DNA from: Thermoprotei archaeon
Lineage (GTDB): Archaea; Thermoproteota; Thermoprotei_A; Sulfolobales; WANQ01
Assembly (NCBI GenBank): GCA_027038805.1
Contig: JALWGO010000019.1
Span: 1-17,964, forward strand
DNA: 17,964 nt
Direction of reading: 5' to 3'
Each line of letters starts with the position of its first letter. Position 1 is the first letter of the stretch. The notes beneath the pieces are model-generated. The model was not told the DNA's origin and did no database searches. It worked only from the letters and a program-made list of their open reading frames with translations. A program made the translations under genes and the position numbers. Of this stretch, positions 14,142-17,964 are shown piece by piece.

Positions 14142-15404
14142 CTAAGCCCACCCATAGAATCTCTGCACGAAGTCGATGTATATGCCAGCGGCTGTAGCTG
14201 TCCCAATAACGCCTGCTACGTTGGGGCCCATAGCGTTCATTAGTATAAAGTTTGTTGGATCAATCCTCTGCGCCTCTCTTTGACAAACTCTAGCTGACAT
14301 TGGGACAGCCGATACTCCAGCAGCACCTATTATCGGGTTAACTTTGCCCTTTGTCGCAAAATACATTATCTCGCCGAAGGCTACTCCACCAATAGTTGAG
14401 AAAGCAAAGGCTAGTAGACCCCATACGAATATTATTGCGAACTTTATTAAGAATTCATGTATTGTTATACCCATTTGTTTTGAGAAGAAGCGCACCATAT
14501 CCATGCTCATTGTTGAGCCAACGGTTATAGTTAGTAGTATAGTTAAGATATTCATAAACTCGTTTGCAGCAGTCTTAGATAATCTTTCAACAACCTCAGT
14601 TATACCGCTCTCTCTAAACAGGTTCCCTAGAGCAAGCATTCCTATCAATGGGGTTGCCTTCGGGACAAATATTGTTGCAACAACCATTAATAGTATTGGG
14701 AACATTAACGCCTCTAAGGGGTGTACTTGTCTAGGCGGCTTCATTCTAACAGCTCTATGTTTCTTAGGCAACAAGCGTATGATAGGCGGCTGTATTATCG
14801 GTACAAGCGACATATACGTATAGGCGGCCAAAGCTGTTGGGCCGAGAATATATGGTGCCAGCTTAATAGTAGTATATATGGTTGTTGGCCCATCAGCACC
14901 TCCAATGATGCCTATACTTGCAGCCTCATTTAAATGGAAGCCGAGGAATAGTGTTCCGAGCATGGCAACGAATACTCCTAGTTGGGCAGCAGCACCCAGT
15001 ATAAACGTATATGGTTGTGCTATCAATGGTCTGAAATCTGTTAGTGCTCCGAGACCAAGGAATATGAACAATGGCACTAGCTCCGTCTGTATAAATATAT
15101 AGTATAGTATGAATAATGGGCCAGCGCCATGGCTAACGAGATCGCTCAGTGTAATACTAGTGAAACCAGTAGCATTTGCTTGGAAAAGGGTCTCGGGAGG
15201 AGAAGCAAGTCCAGCCATCGGTATGTTTGCTAGAACCATGCCGGTGCCAATACCTGTTAATAATAGTGGTTCTATCCTCTTTGCTACAGCGAGGTATATT
15301 AATACAATGCCCACTAATAAGAATAGCAGTTGATAGATATCGAAGTTGAAGATACCAGTATGTAGGAAGAACTTCACTATTGAGTCAGCAAGCATGTCTA
15401 ACAT
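14142..15404 (-). CDS. mmdB: Na+-translocating decarboxylase beta subunit (MmdB/OadB/GcdB)
   Basis: The membrane subunit (420 aa, about 11 helices) that decarboxylates carboxybiotin and couples this to Na+ export. The signature GGADGPTTIY is at residues 168-177; Asp171 corresponds to the Na+-binding Asp of the Klebsiella enzyme. The late segment with SARVCQREAQRI and NAMGPNVAGVIGTA is the second conserved helix pair. Length and motifs match the family from end to end. The start is ATG 15404, with AGGAGGTG (15413-15420) 8 nt upstream, the strongest SD in the window. It follows the biotin-carrier gene by 17 nt and is the last gene of the delta-gamma-beta arm. The Na+ gradient formed could be used by Na+-driven ATP synthase or antiporters encoded elsewhere. 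Confidence 0.96.
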   Translation of the reverse strand: MLDMLADSIVKFFLHTGIFNFDIYQLLFLLVGIVLIYLAVAKRIEPLLLTGIGTGMVLANIPMAGLASPPETLFQANATGFTSITLSDLVSHGAGPLFILYYIFIQTELVPLFIFLGLGALTDFRPLIAQPYTFILGAAAQLGVFVAMLGTLFLGFHLNEAASIGIIGGADGPTTIYTTIKLAPYILGPTALAAYTYMSLVPIIQPPIIRLLPKKHRAVRMKPPRQVHPLEALMFPILLMVVATIFVPKATPLIGMLALGNLFRESGITEVVERLSKTAANEFMNILTILLTITVGSTMSMDMVRFFSKQMGITIHEFLIKFAIIFVWGLLAFAFSTIGGVAFGEIMYFATKGKVNPIIGAAGVSAVPMSARVCQREAQRIDPTNFILMNAMGPNVAGVIGTATAAGIYIDFVQRFYGWA

Positions 15405-15412
15405 TTAAAATA

Positions 15413-15420
15413 CACCTCCT
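15413..15420 (-). promoter_or_regulatory. Perfect SD AGGAGGTG before the beta subunit gene
   Basis: A full match to the anti-SD of archaeal 16S rRNA, 8 nt before ATG 15404. It is stronger than the sites of the neighbouring subunits and suggests high translation of the membrane pump subunit. Confidence 0.7.
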
Positions 15421-15421
15421 A

Positions 15422-15940
15422 CTACTCTATTATGGCTAGCACGTCACCCGTATTCACGAAGTCACCGGGTTTTACCCTAATCTCCTTTACAACACCATCT
15501 TTCGGTGGATATATTTCAAGCTCCATTTTCATCGACTCAAGCGTTATGATAACGGTCCTCTTGGTCACCCTTTGACCAGGCTGTACGAGAACTTTCAAAA
15601 TCTTCCCTGGGACAGGTGCCTCGACAACAGCTCCTCCCGCAGGTGTGGGTACCGCGGGTTTTGCAGCTGGTGTTGGAGCAGGTGCAGGAGTAGTTGGCTG
15701 TGCAGCTGGTGCTGATGTTGGTGCTGGTTTCTCTTCTCTGCGTTCTGGTTTCCCAGAAGGCTTAGTCTCCGTGGCAGTAGTTGTTGCTGGCTTGGCTGTA
15801 GTAGTAACACCTGCCATTATAGGTGATTCTACTTCTAATTCATAACCGTCTACTTTTACCTTAAACTTACCTGGAGAGACCTCTTCAACGCTTACATTGT
15901 ATTCTTTACCCATAACCCGGACAACATATTGTTTACTCAT
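15422..15940 (-). CDS. mmdC: Biotin carboxyl carrier subunit of the decarboxylase
   Basis: Carries the biotin that shuttles CO2 from the carboxyltransferase to the beta subunit; 172 aa. An N-terminal domain (1-45) precedes a long flexible linker rich in Pro, Ala and Thr (about 46-103). The biotinyl/lipoyl domain (104-172) follows, with ESMKME at 135-140; Lys138 is the biotinylated residue. The GC-rich Ala-Pro linker stands out from the AT-rich surroundings, which is normal for these swinging-arm proteins. ATG 15940 was chosen over GTG 15949 because the SD GGTGG sits about 7 nt upstream and the start then lies 2 nt beyond the stop of the upstream subunit gene. Confidence 0.95.
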   Translation of the reverse strand: MSKQYVVRVMGKEYNVSVEEVSPGKFKVKVDGYELEVESPIMAGVTTTAKPATTTATETKPSGKPERREEKPAPTSAPAAQPTTPAPAPTPAAKPAVPTPAGGAVVEAPVPGKILKVLVQPGQRVTKRTVIITLESMKMELEIYPPKDGVVKEIRVKPGDFVNTGDVLAIIE

Positions 15941-15942
15941 AA

Positions 15943-16443
15943 CTACCACCTAGGTTTACGAGATTTATTCCAGGCAAGATAGTCTAGGTCATTTAAATTG
16001 AAACCAGCCTCTAGTCTCCAGGCGAGAACCCAGTAGTTTGTGGGGGCCATCCTTTCCCTACGCCTACGCTTGCCAATCTTCTCCTCCATGTAGGCTCTTA
16101 CCCCCGCAATAGCGGCCGCAATAATCTCTGGCTGTATCTCTAGTTCTGCCGCTGGGGTAGCAGGGGCTACTGGTGCTGGTGTTGGAGCAGCGGGTACCTC
16201 CGTAGCAGCTTCAACGGCTCTTGCTGGCTTCTTACGAGACTCCTTCCATTTAACGTATTTTGTAATAGCTACCGACATTAGCTTTATGCTAACAGTAAGT
16301 ATTGATAAGATGACAAAGGTCATTGTGAACCCTAGTACTGCGAGAACTATTCCGGCCTCAATTTCCGCTGGACGAGGCACTTTGGAGACTTCTTGGAGTG
16401 TTTGAGCCAATATTGTCTCAATAGCCAATGCGTGCACCACCAT
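15943..16443 (-). CDS. mmdD: Decarboxylase small membrane subunit (OadG/MmdD-like)
   Basis: Anchors and assembles the alpha and beta subunits; 166 aa. One transmembrane helix (about residues 29-57) is followed by a basic stretch, a Pro/Ala-rich linker (74-100) and a C-terminal helix PEIIAAAIAGVRAYMEEKI. It ends in a basic and aromatic tail (RRRRERMAPTNYWVLAWRLEA), the layout of OadG and MmdD proteins. It is longer than many homologues, with an extra tail after RLEA. The start is uncertain: ATG 16443 has no SD in front, whereas GGTGGTG (16435-16441) immediately after it would fit TTG 16428, still ahead of the membrane helix. Gene order delta-gamma-beta and tight packing support one operon. Confidence 0.88.
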   Translation of the reverse strand: MVVHALAIETILAQTLQEVSKVPRPAEIEAGIVLAVLGFTMTFVILSILTVSIKLMSVAITKYVKWKESRKKPARAVEAATEVPAAPTPAPVAPATPAAELEIQPEIIAAAIAGVRAYMEEKIGKRRRRERMAPTNYWVLAWRLEAGFNLNDLDYLAWNKSRKPRW

Positions 16444-16563
16444 GAAGATTTTTAATTAGACGTCTCTTGGCGGCTCTTTAGGCGACATTATGCTTAATTT
16501 TTACAAAATCTTAGTGCATTGCAGAGGTATATAAGGTTAAGGGAAATCTAATGTAATAGAGAC

Positions 16564-16887
16564 CTAGAGTTTCGGACGCTTTATCCAGGCATAAACTGCT
16601 ACTATTAGTATGGGTGTTAGCAAAATTATCGACATGGTATATGATAGTCCTGTCTTGGGTGAGCTAATACTATATGCTATAAAGGTTATCGCTAACAAGT
16701 ATAATAGGAGTCCTAGACCAACGGCTTTATGGAGTCCAGCCATATATGCTAAGAGTACCGCACCTAACCCCACTAAAAATATTCTAAGTGTATCGTATAC
16801 TCTGGGCTCCAGGCTAATCATAGACACTACTATTAATATTATAACCCATAGTATCAAGCCTATTCTAAGCCATTTAGAATCCCTCAA
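16564..16887 (-). CDS. Small four-helix membrane protein, function unknown
   Basis: A 107-aa hydrophobic protein with predicted helices at about residues 8-25, 34-51, 56-74 and 83-101 and short loops. The two ends are basic (RDSKW and WIKRPKL), suggesting both lie in the cytoplasm. No family recognised. It starts at TTG 16887, with GGTG at 16896-16899 8 nt upstream. It is the gene divergent from the carboxyltransferase gene and is followed, after 120 nt, by the delta-gamma-beta subunit genes on the same strand. That position inside the sodium-pump locus makes an accessory or regulatory role in the decarboxylase possible; this is inference from context only. Confidence 0.75.
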   Translation of the reverse strand: MRDSKWLRIGLILWVIILIVVSMISLEPRVYDTLRIFLVGLGAVLLAYMAGLHKAVGLGLLLYLLAITFIAYSISSPKTGLSYTMSIILLTPILIVAVYAWIKRPKL

Positions 16888-16947
16888 ACCAGGCTCACCG
16901 TTTCATTTAAATGCTAGCAGACTGAATAGCCTCTCTGTACATCTAAC

Positions 16948-16955
16948 TTAAAATA
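16948..16955 (+). promoter_or_regulatory. TATA box of the carboxyltransferase gene
   Basis: TTAAAATA predicts a start near 16977, just at the SD GGTG (16976-16979) before TTG 16987, so the leader would be about 10 nt. Read on the other strand (TATTTTAA) it could also serve the divergent membrane protein gene, with a leader of roughly 36 nt. A second palindromic ATTTAAAT is at 16905-16912. Confidence 0.45.
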
Positions 16956-16986
16956 GTGTAGGTCTTCTACTATATGGTGTGGGATC

Positions 16987-17964
16987 TTGAGTGTTAGACC
17001 CGAGATACAAAAACTAAGAGAAATGAGAGAAAAGGCTAAGCTAGGAGGGGGACCAGAAGCAATAGAGAAACAGCATAAGAAGGGCAAACTTACTGCACGA
17101 GAGAGAATAGATCTATTAGTAGATCCTGGAACATTTGTTGAAATAGACATGTTCGTTACTCATCGTGCAACCGAGTTCGGAATGGATAAGAAGAAGGCTC
17201 TAGGAGATGGTGTAGTAACAGGTTTCGCTAAGGTCAATGGGAGAAAAGTATTCGTAATAGCCCAAGACTTTACCTTCATGGGTGGTTCTCTAGGAGAAAT
17301 GCATGCAGCAAAAATAGTGAAGACGTTGAAGACAGCATTAAGCGTGGGAGTCCCAGTAATATTCCTAAACGATTCGGGTGGAGCACGTATACAAGAAGGC
17401 GTAGACTCTCTCAAAGGCTATGGCGATATATTCTACATGAACGTTATGGCCTCCGGTGTTATCCCCCAGATAACAGCAATAATGGGACCATGTGCTGGTG
17501 GAGCCGTATACTCGCCAGCCCTCATGGACTTCATAATAATGGTTAAGAAGACAAGCTACATGTACATAACGGGGCCAAAAGTAGTAAAAGCAGCTATCGG
17601 CGAAGAAGTAGACCATTTCCAGCTAGGTGGAGCAGAGATACATGCGACAAAGAGCGGTATGGCTCACTTCCTAGCAGAAGACGACAAACATGCTATAGAG
17701 ATAATAAAGAAACTGTTAAGCTATCTGCCAAATAATAACATGGAGGATCCGCCTAGAATAGATACTGGCGACGACCCAGAGAGAAGAGACTATGAACTAG
17801 ACAATATTGTTCCACCAGATCCTAACAAGCCCTATAGCATGTATGACATAATAAACCGCGTAGTAGACAAGGACACATTCTTTGAGGTTCATTCATTGTG
17901 GGCTAAGAATGCAATAGTAGGATTCGCGAGGCTAAATGGCCATGTAGTAGGAGTGATTGCAAAC
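16987..17964 (+). CDS. mmdA: Methylmalonyl-CoA decarboxylase alpha subunit (acyl-CoA carboxyltransferase), 3'-truncated by the window
   Basis: Transfers the carboxyl group of a short acyl-CoA (methylmalonyl-CoA type) to the biotin of the carrier subunit. 326 codons are visible out of about 520 in the family; the frame is open to the window end. Features from the start: an N-terminal helix with KLREMREKAKLGGG, KQHKKGKLTARERIDLLVDPGTFVE-like opening (residues 29-52), GVVTGFAKVNGR, the CoA/biotin-site glycines GGARIQEGV (131-139), and GPCAGGAVYSPA (167-178). The beginning of the second crotonase-like domain is at about 280 onward (PYSMYDIINRVVD). TTG 16987 has GGTG 7 nt upstream. The gene is divergent from the other subunits. 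No biotin carboxylase gene is visible, so the sodium pump is a better fit than propionyl-CoA carboxylase. Confidence 0.95.
   Translation, partial: MSVRPEIQKLREMREKAKLGGGPEAIEKQHKKGKLTARERIDLLVDPGTFVEIDMFVTHRATEFGMDKKKALGDGVVTGFAKVNGRKVFVIAQDFTFMGGSLGEMHAAKIVKTLKTALSVGVPVIFLNDSGGARIQEGVDSLKGYGDIFYMNVMASGVIPQITAIMGPCAGGAVYSPALMDFIIMVKKTSYMYITGPKVVKAAIGEEVDHFQLGGAEIHATKSGMAHFLAEDDKHAIEIIKKLLSYLPNNNMEDPPRIDTGDDPERRDYELDNIVPPDPNKPYSMYDIINRVVDKDTFFEVHSLWAKNAIVGFARLNGHVVGVIAN

Noticed and set aside
15645..15845. Gly/Ala/Val-rich plus-strand frame
   Set aside because: It is the antisense of the Pro/Ala-rich linker of the biotin carrier; such GC-rich repeats leave all frames open.
16914..17150. Minus-strand frame over the carboxyltransferase start
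   Set aside because: It overlaps the carboxyltransferase gene, which has all its family motifs. The frame has low-complexity shadow composition.
14142..17964. Propionyl-CoA carboxylase operon
   Set aside because: The beta and OadG-like membrane subunits are specific to Na+-pumping decarboxylases, and there is no biotin carboxylase gene in the window.

Overview
The window looks like part of the chromosome of a hyperthermophilic crenarchaeon, most likely of the Desulfurococcales and Staphylothermus-like. The reasons are: an AT-rich sequence with heavy AGA/AGG and ATA codon use; Shine-Dalgarno (SD) sites of the GGTG/AGGTGAT type; many TTG and GTG starts; A/T-rich TATA boxes about 26 nt before the inferred start sites; and archaeal gene types (Lrp/AsnC regulator, archaeal aminopropyltransferase, DUF1805, DUF2178, a zinc-ribbon radical SAM protein). 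The species is an inference. The window is almost fully coding. No gene-free stretch exceeds about 140 bases, and I saw no tRNA, rRNA, CRISPR array or insertion sequence.

Layout, 1-3929 (+ strand): the C-terminal part of a surface protein anchored by one membrane helix; thioredoxin reductase and a UDP-sugar epimerase 4 nt apart; then a small ferritin-like helical protein and a DUF1805 protein. 3919-6598 (- strand): a four-gene operon reading DUF2178 membrane protein, XRE regulator, ABC ATPase, ABC-2 permease. Its promoter carries two copies of GTAAA-N6-TTTAC exactly 21 bp apart. 6704-8843 (+): an Lrp/AsnC regulator, an HD-domain phosphohydrolase whose only sensible start is an AUA codon, and a polyamine aminopropyltransferase. 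8848-9838: an unknown helical protein (-) divergent from a small heat-shock-like protein (+). 9856-13751 (-): a 2-hydroxyacid dehydrogenase, an amidohydrolase, a Lin0512-like protein and a radical SAM protein. 13833-14111 (+): a lone DUF4258 protein.

14142-17964 holds a Na+-translocating acyl-CoA decarboxylase, of the methylmalonyl-CoA decarboxylase type. The membrane anchor (delta/gamma), biotin carrier (gamma) and Na+-pumping beta subunit genes run leftwards. The carboxyltransferase (alpha) gene runs rightwards and is cut by the window end. A small four-helix membrane protein gene of unknown role lies between the two arms. Alpha would move CO2 from the acyl-CoA to the biotin carrier, and beta would decarboxylate carboxybiotin while exporting Na+. 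No biotin carboxylase gene is present, which fits a decarboxylase rather than an ATP-driven carboxylase.

The observations most worth following are the tandem operator pair at 6602-6643, the AUA start of the HD gene, a possible AUU start for the dehydrogenase, and the split sodium-pump locus with its unassigned membrane protein.
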